Positions 52,827 to 61,840 are shown, numbered from the stretch's first letter. The stretch is DNA of 64,000 nucleotides from Rhodopirellula sp. (GCA_012728855.1 JAAYEH010000471.1:1-64000); one strand, 5' to 3'. Numbers and translations: made by a program. Notes: a model not told the origin generated them from the sequence alone.

Positions 52827-54311
52827 ATGACCGCTTCCCTATGCCGAATTGCCCCCGTAATCCTCGTACTATTTGGATCGCTTGCCGCATCAGCGACCGC
52901 TGTCGCCGACAAGCCCAACATCGTCTTCTTCCTGGTCGACGACCTCGGCCAGCGCGACCTCGGCTGCTACGGCAGCACCTTCTACGAAACACCGAACATC
53001 GACCGCCTCGCCGGCCAGGGCGCTAAGCTCACCAATGGGTACGCGGCCTGCCCCGTCTGCTCGCCGACGCGGGCGAGCATCATGACCGGCAAGTATCCGC
53101 AACGGACCGGTGTCACCGACTACATCGGCGCCGCCCAGCCGCCGCAGTGGAAACGCAACACGATCCTCCTGCCCGCCGAGTACAGCGATCGGCTGGCCCT
53201 GGACGAGATCACGCTCGCCGAGGCTCTTAGAAAGGCCGGATACGCAACTTTCTTCGCCGGCAAGTGGCATCTGGGGCCCGAGGGTTTCTATCCGGAAAAC
53301 CAGGGCTTCGACGTCAACAAAGGGGGTATCGATCGCGGCGGTCCGTACGGCGGGAAGCGGTACTTCTCCCCCTACGGCAATCCGCGCTTGGAAGACGGCC
53401 CCGAAGGCGAGCACTTGCCCGACCGCCTCGCCACGGAGACGGCGAAGTTCATCGAGGCGAACCGGCAGCGACCGTTCCTCGCCTACCTCTCTTTCTATTC
53501 CGTCCACACGCCGCTGATGGCCCGCGAAGACCTACGGAAGAAATACGAAGAGAAGGCTCGGCGGCTGGGGCTGGAAGAAGAATGGGGCAGCGAGGGGACT
53601 CGCGACGTGCGACTCGTCCAGGCCCACGCCGTCTATGCCGGCATGGTCGAGGCCATGGATCAGGCGGTCGGCAAGGTGCTCGACAAGCTCGACGAACTCG
53701 GTCTGCGGCAAAACACGGTCGTCGTCTTCACCAGCGATAACGGCGGTCTCTCCACAAGCGAAGGCTGGCCCACCTCCAACCTCCCCTTGCGCGGCGGCAA
53801 GGGCTGGACTTACGAAGGCGGCATCCGTGAAGCGACGCTTGTCCGCTGGCCCGGCGTGACCACCCCCGGCGCCGTGCTCGACACCCCCGTGATCAGCCTC
53901 GATTTCTATCCCACACTGCTCTCTGCCGCGGGAGTGAAGCTGCGGAAAGGGCAGGTTGTCGACGGCATCGATCTGATGCCTGTTCTCCAGGGCGGGCCTG
54001 GCCCGCAGCGATCGTTGTTCTGGCACTATCCTCATTACGGTAACCAGGGAGGTGCGCCGAGCGCCGCGATCCGCAAAGGCGATTGGAAGCTGATCGAATG
54101 GCAGGAAGACTCGCGGACCGAACTCTACAATCTCCGCAACGACATCGGCGAAAAGTGCGACCTTGCCACAAAGGAGCCCGCTCGGGCGGAGCAACTCCGC
54201 GACGAACTCCACCTCTGGCAGCAGCAAGTGGGGGCGAAGTTTCCCGCCCCCAATCCCGATTACGACCCAACCCGGCCCAGCGGCCGCGCCTCTCCCCGTC
54301 CTAGAAAATGA
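52827..54311 (+). CDS. Secreted sulfatase, third of the cluster, 494 aa
   Basis: The ATG at 52827 has GAGGTG upstream; the frame to 52734 overlaps no signal peptide and was rejected. Signal segment VILVLFGSLAASATAVADKP, metal motif NIVFFLVDDLGQRDLGCYGS, modification site Cys78 in CSPTRASIMTGKYPQRTG, GKWHLGPEGFYPENQGFDVN and FTSDNGGLST are present. The motif differs from those of the two neighbours (CWPTR, CAPSR, CSPTR), so the three are not recent copies. Confidence 0.95.
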   Translation: MTASLCRIAPVILVLFGSLAASATAVADKPNIVFFLVDDLGQRDLGCYGSTFYETPNIDRLAGQGAKLTNGYAACPVCSPTRASIMTGKYPQRTGVTDYIGAAQPPQWKRNTILLPAEYSDRLALDEITLAEALRKAGYATFFAGKWHLGPEGFYPENQGFDVNKGGIDRGGPYGGKRYFSPYGNPRLEDGPEGEHLPDRLATETAKFIEANRQRPFLAYLSFYSVHTPLMAREDLRKKYEEKARRLGLEEEWGSEGTRDVRLVQAHAVYAGMVEAMDQAVGKVLDKLDELGLRQNTVVVFTSDNGGLSTSEGWPTSNLPLRGGKGWTYEGGIREATLVRWPGVTTPGAVLDTPVISLDFYPTLLSAAGVKLRKGQVVDGIDLMPVLQGGPGPQRSLFWHYPHYGNQGGAPSAAIRKGDWKLIEWQEDSRTELYNLRNDIGEKCDLATKEPARAEQLRDELHLWQQQVGAKFPAPNPDYDPTRPSGRASPRPRK

Positions 54312-54368
54312 ATCAGCCGGGCTGGTGAAGTCTCTGGACCTGGAACCGCCGACCTCCTGGAGCCACCC

Positions 54369-54506
54369 ATGAAAACCTCCCTCCTCATTACCACCGCCCT
54401 GATGTTGTCGTACGTTCTATCAGCGCCGCTCCTCCGAGCAGCCGAACGGGGCGGAGTCGACATCCGAGTAAGGGTACACCAGGGGGTATTATGCTCTTTA
54501 CCCTCT
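54369..54506 (+). pseudogene. Signal-peptide stub of a lost secreted protein
   Basis: With GGAG upstream, an ATG at 54369 opens a good signal peptide (KTSLLITTALMLSYVLSAP, LLRAAERGGVDIRV). After about 40 codons the frame runs antisense into the convergent Tat-exported protein gene and no longer looks coding. It is probably the leftover 5' end of a fourth secreted protein of the sulfatase cluster. Confidence 0.4.
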
Positions 54507-55694
54507 CTATCCCTGGTTTCCCAGAAAACCTTCGTGGTAGAAGACTGGTTCGTAACCCCGCTCGGTCACCCAGCGGATCGCCACGTCCAATCGCTCGGCG
54601 TGGTCCGGCAAGTATCTGCGGTAGAAAGGCCAGAAGTACTGTTCGTGGGTGAAAAGATCCATGATCTCCGCGTGATTCGGATCTTGAGCGAGCGGCTCGA
54701 GTTTCGAGGCGATTTGATCGGCGAAGACATTGTTGCAGACCAGGTCGATTTTCGAGAAGACGATCCCGCTGGCGAAATCCATCAGCGCGTCGTGCCGCAT
54801 GAGGTAGTCTGAGCGGTCGTCGTCGACGAAGTAATGGACATCGAACAGTCCGGCTCGCGGTTCGAACATCCCGCTCAGCACGCGTACGCCCCGTTGGTAC
54901 AGCGGCGCCAACGCGGTCGGCTGGACCATACCCCAGTGGATGACGGTAGGGGGGGAGTAGGTCTGATCGCCCGCGAAGCGAACGATCTGTTCGGCCACCT
55001 TATCGAGATCGGCGATGAGCTTCGAGGCCGCCGCGTACTGGTAGGGGCGGTCGGGCTCGTTGGCATACGCGTGAAACGCCAGTTTCAGCCAATGGGCATT
55101 GTCTTGCCACTCCTTCTTGTACCGATCGGAAAACTGCGGAAGCTCGAAACCGTCGTCGGTCGTGTAGTAAATGTTCAGCACGAACTTCGCCTTGTATTTG
55201 GCGTTCAAGTCGCGCAGCATCTGCAAGTAGAAACAATCGAAAATCGACTTGTACTGTTTCTGGGCGATGTCTCGGAGAAAGAAACTATTGTCGTCGATGG
55301 AAAAGCGATAGCGTGGACGCGAGTTGATGTCCCAGATCGCACGAACGCGATGTTCGTGGCGGCCGAAACGCCCCTCCGAGACGGCCACAATTTCGTTGTC
55401 ACGTTGCTTGAGGAGGACGTCGGCGAGGAATTTCTCTCCGGCGCGGACTACCTCGGCGCCGTTGACCGAGACCCGATCGCCAAGCGGTGCTTCGCCGCGG
55501 ACTTGGATTTGCAGCCCCTCCGCGCTTTGCCGGCCGTGGCGATGGTTGAGCACGGCACCGTGGAACGGCTCTTCGATGCGAACCGTCGCCGCGCGGGCGG
55601 CGGTCGCAGTTCCCGGCCGTGCCAGGAGCAGTCCGGCGGTTCCCGCGGCCCCGGCAGTCAAGAGGGCGCGGCGATGGATCGGTGTTTGACTCAT
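54507..55694 (-). CDS. Tat-exported protein of unknown function, possibly polysaccharide deacetylase-like, 395 aa
   Basis: The ATG at 55694 (GGAGG upstream) gives a twin-arginine signal (HRRALLTAGAAGTAGLLLAR). An Ig-like domain (EEPFHGAVLNHRHGRQ, VRGEAPLGDRVSVNGAEVVR) is followed by a larger domain: RPRYRFSIDDNSFFLRDIAQ, KAKFVLNIYYTTDDGFELPQ, HWLKLAFHAYANEPDRPYQY. The Asp-Asp and His-x-Tyr-Ala pattern resembles polysaccharide deacetylase folds, but I cannot confirm it. It lies opposite to its neighbours. Substrate unknown. Confidence 0.7.
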   Translation of the reverse strand: MSQTPIHRRALLTAGAAGTAGLLLARPGTATAARAATVRIEEPFHGAVLNHRHGRQSAEGLQIQVRGEAPLGDRVSVNGAEVVRAGEKFLADVLLKQRDNEIVAVSEGRFGRHEHRVRAIWDINSRPRYRFSIDDNSFFLRDIAQKQYKSIFDCFYLQMLRDLNAKYKAKFVLNIYYTTDDGFELPQFSDRYKKEWQDNAHWLKLAFHAYANEPDRPYQYAAASKLIADLDKVAEQIVRFAGDQTYSPPTVIHWGMVQPTALAPLYQRGVRVLSGMFEPRAGLFDVHYFVDDDRSDYLMRHDALMDFASGIVFSKIDLVCNNVFADQIASKLEPLAQDPNHAEIMDLFTHEQYFWPFYRRYLPDHAERLDVAIRWVTERGYEPVFYHEGFLGNQG

Positions 55695-56007
55695 GGTTTT
55701 CTTGCCTCCGCTATCCACGGTCACAGTGATGGTTGGCCGATACGATGCGTGTTGCACAGCGGTCCAGTATAGCGGAACATCCCGTGGCAAGGAACCATTG
55801 CGGCCTTGAGTTGGTAGGGTGGACTTTAGTCCGCCCAATAAGGACATAAACGTCACTTCCGGGTAACACAGCGGTAATCTTAATCTCGGAGAATTCCGGA
55901 CAAGCAAGACCGGCGAAAGAACAAGAACGAGGGGCAGTTGATTGTTCTGGTTCGCCGGTCCTTGGCTCCACGCGGAATTTGGGTTACTCTTTGGAAGGAG
56001 GTGCATT
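55695..56007. other. Divergent promoter region with a small hairpin
   Basis: The 313 bases separate divergent genes and must hold both promoters; no clear -10/-35 pair stands out. One short hairpin, GGGTGGACTTTAGTCCGCCC (55817-55836), looks like another dispersed repeat. AAGGAGGTG just before 56008 is the ribosome site of the next gene. Confidence 0.45.
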
Positions 56008-57471
56008 ATGTTCAGGAGATTCGCGATTTCGTCCCTGGCGGCGGTTGGGTTGTTGGTCGGTTCGGCCGCGGCGGCACAGCCGGCGTCGGAACTGCTGGAG
56101 AAAGGTATCTATACCGAGGAGACGGTAGGCGATCTGGACCAGGCGATCGAGATTTACCAAAAGGTTATTGCCGAGGGCCGTTCGACCCGGGCGGCGGCAG
56201 GCCAAGCGCAGTACCGGCTTGGCTGCTGTCTGCTGAAACAGAAGAAGAACACCGAAGCCTCGGAGGCCTTTGAGGAGCTGATCAAGGAGTATCCCGATCA
56301 AGATCTGTGGGTTGCCAAGGCCCGCGAGCACCTACCCGGTAAGGCAGGGCTCCCGCTTCAACCGGCGCCGTGGAACGAGGGAGAGTACCTGCAACTCATC
56401 GTCAAGGTTGGCAGTGCGGGGTTGGTGATCGGCAGTTTTGTCTGGTCTGTCGATTCATCTCAGCGAAACGGCAAGGACATTTGGCGGATGAAGACCCTGC
56501 GGTCGATCCTCGCCGAGCCCGACAACCGCGGCATGAGCCGAGTGGACGTCGAGAAGGAGAACTATCGGCCGCTTGACAGCACCTTCCGCCACACGCTCCT
56601 GGGGCGGACCGACGCCGAATACCGGCCGGGCGAAGTCGTCGTCACCCAGCATAAAGACGGCAAGCCGGACGTCCGCACGGTGAAAGTTGACGGTGTCTAC
56701 TACGATAACGAGGAAGGGACACATTTGATGCGGTGCTTGCCCCTGGCCAAGGGCTATCAGGCAACGATACCGATTTACGCTTCGTTCGGCGGCGGCCAGA
56801 TCCCCATCGAGATCGAAGTGGTTGCCAAGGAAACGGTTGAGGTGGCGGCGGGCAGGTTCGAGTGCTTCAAGGTTGAACTCCGCCCCGTCAACCAGGCTTT
56901 CTGGTACTCTGCGGATGCCAACCGCTATTTCGTGAAACTCGAAGCCGGCGGGATCACCGCCGAACTCGCGCAGATCGGCTACAACAAGCCGGGTGAGACC
57001 AAGCCCTATCGCGCTGAGGATTGGGGCATCGCTTTTGCCGTACCCGCTGGGTGGTACTTCTACAATCAGGCATCTCAGATCGACAAGTCCGCCAAGACTG
57101 TCCACTTGATCGATCCCGAGGCGGCGGGCAGGGAATTTGTTCGCGTGTCGAAACTCGCCGCGATCGAAGATAACGAGGCGAAGAAATCGGCGCGGGCTTG
57201 GGCGGAACATGGGCTGGAAACAACCCGGAAAAGCTTCAAAGAATGGAAGGTCCAACCGGACAGTTGGCAAGAGCGGACCGTGGCGGGATTTCCCGCGGTG
57301 AGCGCGGTCGGCGAGTACCTGGCGGACGGCCGGAAGAAAGTCGCTTACGGAGTGTTCGTCCTCGGGAAAGAGTCGGCATCGCAGTGGATGCTCACGGGCT
57401 GCGACCCGGCGGACTTCGTCCGGCTCCGCGCCGACTTTGACAAGATCGTGGAAACCTATCAGGCCAAATAG
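56008..57471 (+). CDS. Secreted TPR protein with a DUF3108-like domain, 487 aa
   Basis: A strong ribosome site (AAGGAGGTGCATT) precedes the ATG. The signal peptide ends near AAAAQPAS. Residues about 30-110 hold TPR-like helices (DLDQAIEIYQKVIAEG, AQYRLGCCLLKQKKNTEASE). A beta-rich middle part includes VEVAAGRFECFKVELRPVNQ with FWYSADANRYFVKLEAGGI, as in DUF3108-type proteins. The C-terminal part (EDWGIAFAVPAGWYFYNQAS) looks like a lipoprotein-type stress domain. It stands 8 bases before the histidine kinase gene and is probably co-transcribed, so it may be a periplasmic partner of that sensor. Confidence 0.75.
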   Translation: MFRRFAISSLAAVGLLVGSAAAAQPASELLEKGIYTEETVGDLDQAIEIYQKVIAEGRSTRAAAGQAQYRLGCCLLKQKKNTEASEAFEELIKEYPDQDLWVAKAREHLPGKAGLPLQPAPWNEGEYLQLIVKVGSAGLVIGSFVWSVDSSQRNGKDIWRMKTLRSILAEPDNRGMSRVDVEKENYRPLDSTFRHTLLGRTDAEYRPGEVVVTQHKDGKPDVRTVKVDGVYYDNEEGTHLMRCLPLAKGYQATIPIYASFGGGQIPIEIEVVAKETVEVAAGRFECFKVELRPVNQAFWYSADANRYFVKLEAGGITAELAQIGYNKPGETKPYRAEDWGIAFAVPAGWYFYNQASQIDKSAKTVHLIDPEAAGREFVRVSKLAAIEDNEAKKSARAWAEHGLETTRKSFKEWKVQPDSWQERTVAGFPAVSAVGEYLADGRKKVAYGVFVLGKESASQWMLTGCDPADFVRLRADFDKIVETYQAK

Positions 57472-57479
57472 AGGGCAAC

Positions 57480-59423
57480 GTGATCGCTCGTATTGCCCGC
57501 GCCGGCAGAGGCCGCGATCCGCGATTGTGGCCTGTGCTGTTGCTGCTTCTGTTGGTGGTGCTGGCGCCGACGGGGTGCCTGCTGTGGTTCATGGGCCGTG
57601 CGATTGAAAACGAGCGAGTTGCTTTTCGGCAGCGGCTCGAAGAAGCCTATCGGCGCGACTTGACCGGCGTGCAGGCACGGATGATGCAATTCTGGCAAGA
57701 GCGGGCGGCGGCGCTGGAGAGCCTTCCCCGTACCGAGCCAGCGCCGGTCGTTTTCGCCGGCGTAGTCCGTTCGGCTCTCGCCGATAGCGTGATCGGTTAC
57801 GATGCCGAAGACCGCTTGGTCTATCCCAACGCACCCTCGGCCGGGACGACCGCGCCGGAAATGGGCTCGCCGGCCTGGCAGGAAGCACGCCAGTTGGAAT
57901 TCGATACCGCGGATCTTTCGGCAGCCGCGGATGCCTATGCGGCCATTGCGGCGCAGGCTTCGGACACGACCGCGGCGGCGAGGGCGATGCAGGCCCAGGC
58001 ACGGTGCCTGCTACAGGCCGGACGGCAAGAGGACGCTGCCCGCCTGATCGTCGGTCCGCTGGCCGATGTGAAGTATGCCCAAACCCTCGATGCTCAGGGA
58101 CGGCTGATCGTTCCCAACGCGGAGTTGCTGGCCCTGGAAATCATGGCGACCACGGACCACAATGGCTTTGCGGCAGTCGCCGCGCGACTCTGCGAACGAT
58201 TGCAGGATTATGTTCAAGCGAACATGACGGCCACACAACGAAGATTCCTGATGCACGAACTGGAACTTCGATCACCCGGCAAGCTCGATCCGTCGCTCTT
58301 GGCCGCGGAGGATTTGGCCGCGAGGTTTGTTGACGCCCATCCCTCGCCGCGTCGAGACGCGGTGCTGCAGCCGAGCCAATTGTCCGGAATCTGGCAGATC
58401 GGCCTGCCCGGTCGGCGCTTGGTGGCACTCTTCCGCACCGAGACAATTCTCGCGCAGAGCGGCCAGACGATTCTCGAAACCAACTTGCCGGATGAGGTAT
58501 CCGCTCGGCTCTTGCCGCCCGGGACCGAATCCGGGAGTGAGCAGGCATTCTTCTCGCTGCCCGCCGGCAAGCATCTTCCCGGTTGGCGACTGGCGCTCAC
58601 GCTGGCCGACGGCAGCCGGGTCGACGCCACGACCAGGGCGCGGATCGCGTTGTACGGATGGACGGGCGTGGTGGTCGTCGTTACGATCTGCCTGGTCGCC
58701 GGGCTCATCGCCTCGGCATTTCGACGCCAGCTTCGCCTGGCGCAGTTGAAAAACGACCTCGTGGCCACTGTCTCTCACGAACTGAAAACGCCCCTTTCAT
58801 CCATGCGACTTCTCGTCGACACGCTCCTGAACGAAGAGCGACCCAACCCGGTGCGAGCCCGCGAGTACCTGGAGCTGATGGCCAGGGAAAACATGCGTCT
58901 CAGTCGGCTGATCGACAACTTCCTGGCATTCTCTCGCATGAGTCGCAATAAGCACGTGTTTAACGTTTCCGGAATTCGGTTGGAAGAGGTGATCTCCGCG
59001 GCCGTGGCGGCGATGCGAGAGCGCCTGGAGCAGCCGGGTTGCCGCTTTCAACTTGAACTGGAGAACCCATTGCCGGCAATCGCCGCAGACGTTGACGCAA
59101 TGGTTACCGTCGTCGTCAACCTGCTGGACAATGCCTGCAAGTATACAGGCGATGAAAAGCAGATTCGCTTGCGTGCGTACTGCGAAGACGGCAGCGCATT
59201 TATCGCTGTCTCCGACAACGGTATCGGTCTTTCGCAGGCAGCGGCCAAGAAGGTCTTTCAGCAGTTCTACCAGGCGGATCGCCGGTTGTCGCGCAGTGCG
59301 GGGGGCTGCGGATTGGGCCTGAGCATCGTGCGATATATCGTGGCCGCCCACGGCGGGACCGTCCTTCTCTGCAGCCGGCCCGGCGAAGGGAGCACGTTCA
59401 CGGTAAAATTGCCGGTGGAGTGA
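57480..59423 (+). CDS. Membrane sensor histidine kinase, 647 aa
   Basis: The GTG start has GAGGG upstream. A membrane segment at about 17-38 (LLLLLLVVLAPTGCLLWFM) and one near 394-416 (GVVVVVTICLVAGLIASAF) bracket an extracytoplasmic part of about 350 residues. That part carries helical Ala-rich repeats (AADAYAAIAAQASDTTAAAR, a TPR-like look). The HisKA H-box SHELKTPLSSMR is near residue 430, and the ATPase has an N-box (VVNLLDNACKYT), G1 (VSDNGIGLSQ) and G2 (GGCGLGLSIV). Autophosphorylated, it passes phosphate to the response regulator encoded 4 bases downstream. No HAMP domain is obvious. Confidence 0.95.
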   Translation: MIARIARAGRGRDPRLWPVLLLLLLVVLAPTGCLLWFMGRAIENERVAFRQRLEEAYRRDLTGVQARMMQFWQERAAALESLPRTEPAPVVFAGVVRSALADSVIGYDAEDRLVYPNAPSAGTTAPEMGSPAWQEARQLEFDTADLSAAADAYAAIAAQASDTTAAARAMQAQARCLLQAGRQEDAARLIVGPLADVKYAQTLDAQGRLIVPNAELLALEIMATTDHNGFAAVAARLCERLQDYVQANMTATQRRFLMHELELRSPGKLDPSLLAAEDLAARFVDAHPSPRRDAVLQPSQLSGIWQIGLPGRRLVALFRTETILAQSGQTILETNLPDEVSARLLPPGTESGSEQAFFSLPAGKHLPGWRLALTLADGSRVDATTRARIALYGWTGVVVVVTICLVAGLIASAFRRQLRLAQLKNDLVATVSHELKTPLSSMRLLVDTLLNEERPNPVRAREYLELMARENMRLSRLIDNFLAFSRMSRNKHVFNVSGIRLEEVISAAVAAMRERLEQPGCRFQLELENPLPAIAADVDAMVTVVVNLLDNACKYTGDEKQIRLRAYCEDGSAFIAVSDNGIGLSQAAAKKVFQQFYQADRRLSRSAGGCGLGLSIVRYIVAAHGGTVLLCSRPGEGSTFTVKLPVE

Positions 59424-59427
59424 AGCC

Positions 59428-60117
59428 ATGAGCCACAAAGTCCTGATCATCGAAGACGACGCGGCATTGCTGCGGGGCTTGCAAGACAACTTCAAGGACC
59501 GCGGCTATCTGGTCGTCGGCGCGCGGGACGGCGAGGCCGGACTGGATGCCGCGATGAAGGATCCGCCGGACCTGATCCTTCTCGACATCATGCTGCCCAA
59601 GCTCAACGGCTATGAGATTTGTCGCCGGATCCGCGCGCATCAGCTCGAAATGCCGATCCTGATGCTCACGGCCAAGGGCGAAGAGGAGGACATCGTCCGC
59701 GGTCTGGAACTGGGAGCCGACGACTACGTGACCAAGCCGTTCAGCATTCGGGAGTTGCTGGCTCGCGCGAAGGCGCTGCTGCGTCGCCGCGAAGCCGGGG
59801 ATGACAGCGTTTATCGATTCGGCGACTGCGAGTTGAATCTGGCGTCGCACCAATTGTTTCGCGGCGGGGTCGAAGTGCCGCTGACCAGCAAGGAGTTCCG
59901 CTTGCTGGAACACTTCGTCGAACGCGCGGGGCGTGCGCTGACGCGCAACGACATTCTCAACGCCGTCTGGGGCCACAACGTAATCGTCACGTTGCGAAGC
60001 GTCGACCGTTGCGTGACGACACTACGGGCCAAAATCGAGCCCGACCCGCATCGGCAAACGTACATTCATACGATCCGCGACATCGGATATCGCTTCGAGT
60101 CGCCGCAGGGCGAGTGA
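59428..60117 (+). CDS. OmpR-family response regulator, 229 aa
   Basis: The receiver domain has the acidic pair IIEDD, phospho-acceptor Asp53 in LILLDIMLPKLNGYE, Thr in MLTAKGEEED and Lys in YVTKPFSIRELLAR. The C-terminal winged-helix domain (VPLTSKEFRLLEHFVERAGR, VTLRSVDRCVTTLRAKIEPD, YIHTIRDIGYRF) is of the OmpR type. It is the cognate partner of the kinase gene just upstream. Its targets are unknown; the small gene at 60526 or the TPR gene upstream may be among them. Confidence 0.96.
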   Translation: MSHKVLIIEDDAALLRGLQDNFKDRGYLVVGARDGEAGLDAAMKDPPDLILLDIMLPKLNGYEICRRIRAHQLEMPILMLTAKGEEEDIVRGLELGADDYVTKPFSIRELLARAKALLRRREAGDDSVYRFGDCELNLASHQLFRGGVEVPLTSKEFRLLEHFVERAGRALTRNDILNAVWGHNVIVTLRSVDRCVTTLRAKIEPDPHRQTYIHTIRDIGYRFESPQGE

Positions 60118-60525
60118 CCGTGCGCGCGATCGCGACCAGTATTAGGCTGTGCTGTTTCTCTTCCCCCCCAGTACCTCTGCGGTTTCATATAGAATCCCGG
60201 CCAAAAATCGTTTCCACCCGAATGAAGGAAAGCCGCTGCCGTTGCGGACATCGTATGGCGAAGCGCCACGCATTTTGGAGTGGCTAATTCCCCCAATCTA
60301 GCCGTGTGGCCCAGGCGGTCGTATCTTGCGGAAGGGGCTGAACCGACTGTGGAACCGAAACGGGCGCCGTAGCAAACCGTCAACTTTACTCGGCTTCGCC
60401 AGCCTCCCAGCGGCTCTTTCTTGAGTCCATTATCGTGCAAGCTTGCCAGCCCCATTGCCGATCAAACGGAGTACCGAAACAGCACATAGCCACCACAAGA
60501 ATCTGCCAGCACGAGGAGGACTGTT
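60118..60525. other. Intergenic region without recognised gene
   Basis: No reading frame with plausible codon use, no tRNA-like fold and no member of the palindrome families was seen in these 408 bases. The last part must hold the promoter of the small TTG-start gene. Confidence 0.4.
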
Positions 60526-60690
60526 TTGGAATCGTCGTCGCAAAAGGCCGCCAGTATCGTTCATGCGCAATTGAAATCGCTGCAGGACGAGTTGCGCAAG
60601 TTGACGGAAAGGGCAAGGCCCACCGTCGCTGCCACCAATGAGCGGCCGGAGGTCGTTCAGGGAGCCGTGCTCATCATTCGCGGGAAGTGA
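60526..60690 (+). CDS. 54-aa helical protein with a TTG start
   Basis: GAGGAGG lies 7 bases before a TTG at 60526. The product is MESSSQKAASIVHAQLKSL, then QDELRKLTERARPTVAATNE and RPEVVQGAVLIIRGK. The first half looks like an amphipathic helix; the end VVQGAVLIIRGK is hydrophobic. There is no Cys and no signal peptide. The strong ribosome site and the clean frame argue that it is real. Function unknown; it follows the two-component genes on the same strand at some distance. Confidence 0.5.
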   Translation: MESSSQKAASIVHAQLKSLQDELRKLTERARPTVAATNERPEVVQGAVLIIRGK

Positions 60691-61021
60691 CCGCCGGAGG
60701 CTGCGCCGTTGTAAGAGGCCCGAACAAAACGGGAACCGGCTCCGAGCCAAGCGTTCGCAACGCCCGCAGAATCGTCGTCCTGGGGAGGTGCCTGTCCCCG
60801 TTTTGTTCGGGCCTCTCGACTTTTTCCGGCCGGTACGGAAAAATGACTCCGCACCCCTTCTTGCTTGCCTGACGAACAGAACCTCTCTGGCAAGGCCCCA
60901 CACCTCTGTGGCAAGATCCCGCTCGGCAAGCGGGATCTACGGCGGCTGTTTCCTTGCCGAGGGATCAGTACAATGAACGTATCTCAAAATCAGCCGCGCG
61001 GATGTCGCAACGGAGGATCGC
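60691..61021. other. Intergenic region filled by hairpin repeats
   Basis: Besides the 103-bp palindrome at 60714-60816, it contains GACTTTTTCCGGCCGG...GGAAAAATGACTCCGCACCCC (60817-60859). The right-hand part of that resembles the 94-bp family, and smaller hairpins (ATCCCGC-TCGGCAA-GCGGGAT) follow near 60920. No gene is visible. The next gene's start is at 61022. Confidence 0.55.
60714..60816. repeat. 103-bp palindromic element with the asymmetric core ends
   Basis: AGAGGCCCGAACAAAACGGG and, on the other side, CCCCGTTTTGTTCGGGCCTCT pair. Inside them lie GGGAACCGGCTCC on the left and GGTGCCTGTCCCC on the right, the same asymmetric pair as in the 40- and 51-kb copies with two changes. The loop sequence is not shared. 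Confidence 0.9.
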
Positions 61022-61786
61022 ATGAACAGCATTGCTTTTCGCTTGGCCACCCTTGTGGGATTGATTCTTGCCGCCACCCATTTGCGAGCAGCCGAAAACG
61101 ATTGCCAAAAAAACTCACCGGCAGTCGAACCCGGCAGTCAGCAGCCCTGTGAACTAAACCGCCAGGTCCGCTATACGCTGGACTACCTGCTCTACTTGCC
61201 CAAAGGCTATGACCAACAGGACTGCTGGCCGCTGGTGCTTTTCTTGCACGGGGCCGGGGAACGCGGCGACGACCTGGAATTGGTCAAGAAGCATGGTCCT
61301 CCGATGCTCGCCGAGCGCGGCAAGGATTTTCCGTTCATCCTGGTTTCACCCCAGTGCCCCAAGGGGCGTTGGTGGCAAGCGGGAGAGTTGTCCGCGCTGC
61401 TCGATGAGATCACCGAAAAGTATCGAGTCGACAACGACCGGGTTTACGTGACCGGCCTGAGCATGGGCGGCTTCGGCACGTGGTTGTTGGCTGCTTCTGC
61501 GCCGGACCGCTTTGCGGCCCTCGCTCCGATCTGCGGCGGCGGGGAGGTCTACTGGGCCAAGGATCTTGCCCACGTGCCGGTCTGGGCGTTTCATGGCGGC
61601 AAAGACTCTGTCGTACCGCCCGAAAGGTCGGAGAAGATGGTGGCTGCGGTACACAAGCACGGCGGAACCGCAAAGCTCACCGTCTATCCCGACGCCGCTC
61701 ACGATTCGTGGACCGAAACCTACGCGACTCCCGAGTTCTACGACTGGCTGCTGGAGCAAAGGCGGACAAAGCCTACGAAAGAATAA
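61022..61786 (+). CDS. Secreted alpha/beta hydrolase, esterase/depolymerase-like, 254 aa
   Basis: A signal peptide (AFRLATLVGLILAATHLRAA) precedes an alpha/beta hydrolase domain with oxyanion region PLVLFLHGAGERGDD, nucleophile Ser147 in GLSMGGFGTW, Asp195 in HGGKDSVVP and His227 in DAAHDSW. The order and spacing resemble PHB-depolymerase-like and phospholipase/carboxylesterase-type exported enzymes common in sulfatase-rich planctomycetes. An ester-removing role on complex glycans is possible. It is followed 54 bases later by a large secreted protein gene. Confidence 0.9.
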   Translation: MNSIAFRLATLVGLILAATHLRAAENDCQKNSPAVEPGSQQPCELNRQVRYTLDYLLYLPKGYDQQDCWPLVLFLHGAGERGDDLELVKKHGPPMLAERGKDFPFILVSPQCPKGRWWQAGELSALLDEITEKYRVDNDRVYVTGLSMGGFGTWLLAASAPDRFAALAPICGGGEVYWAKDLAHVPVWAFHGGKDSVVPPERSEKMVAAVHKHGGTAKLTVYPDAAHDSWTETYATPEFYDWLLEQRRTKPTKE

Positions 61787-61840
61787 ATGGTGCCAAACCG
61801 ACCGCAACTCAATTCTGCTTTTCCACGGAGGAACCGAGCC

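Noticed and set aside
60118..60525. Possible tRNA or structured RNA after the response regulator gene
   Set aside because: No cloverleaf with a T-loop GTTCRA motif or other known fold could be drawn.
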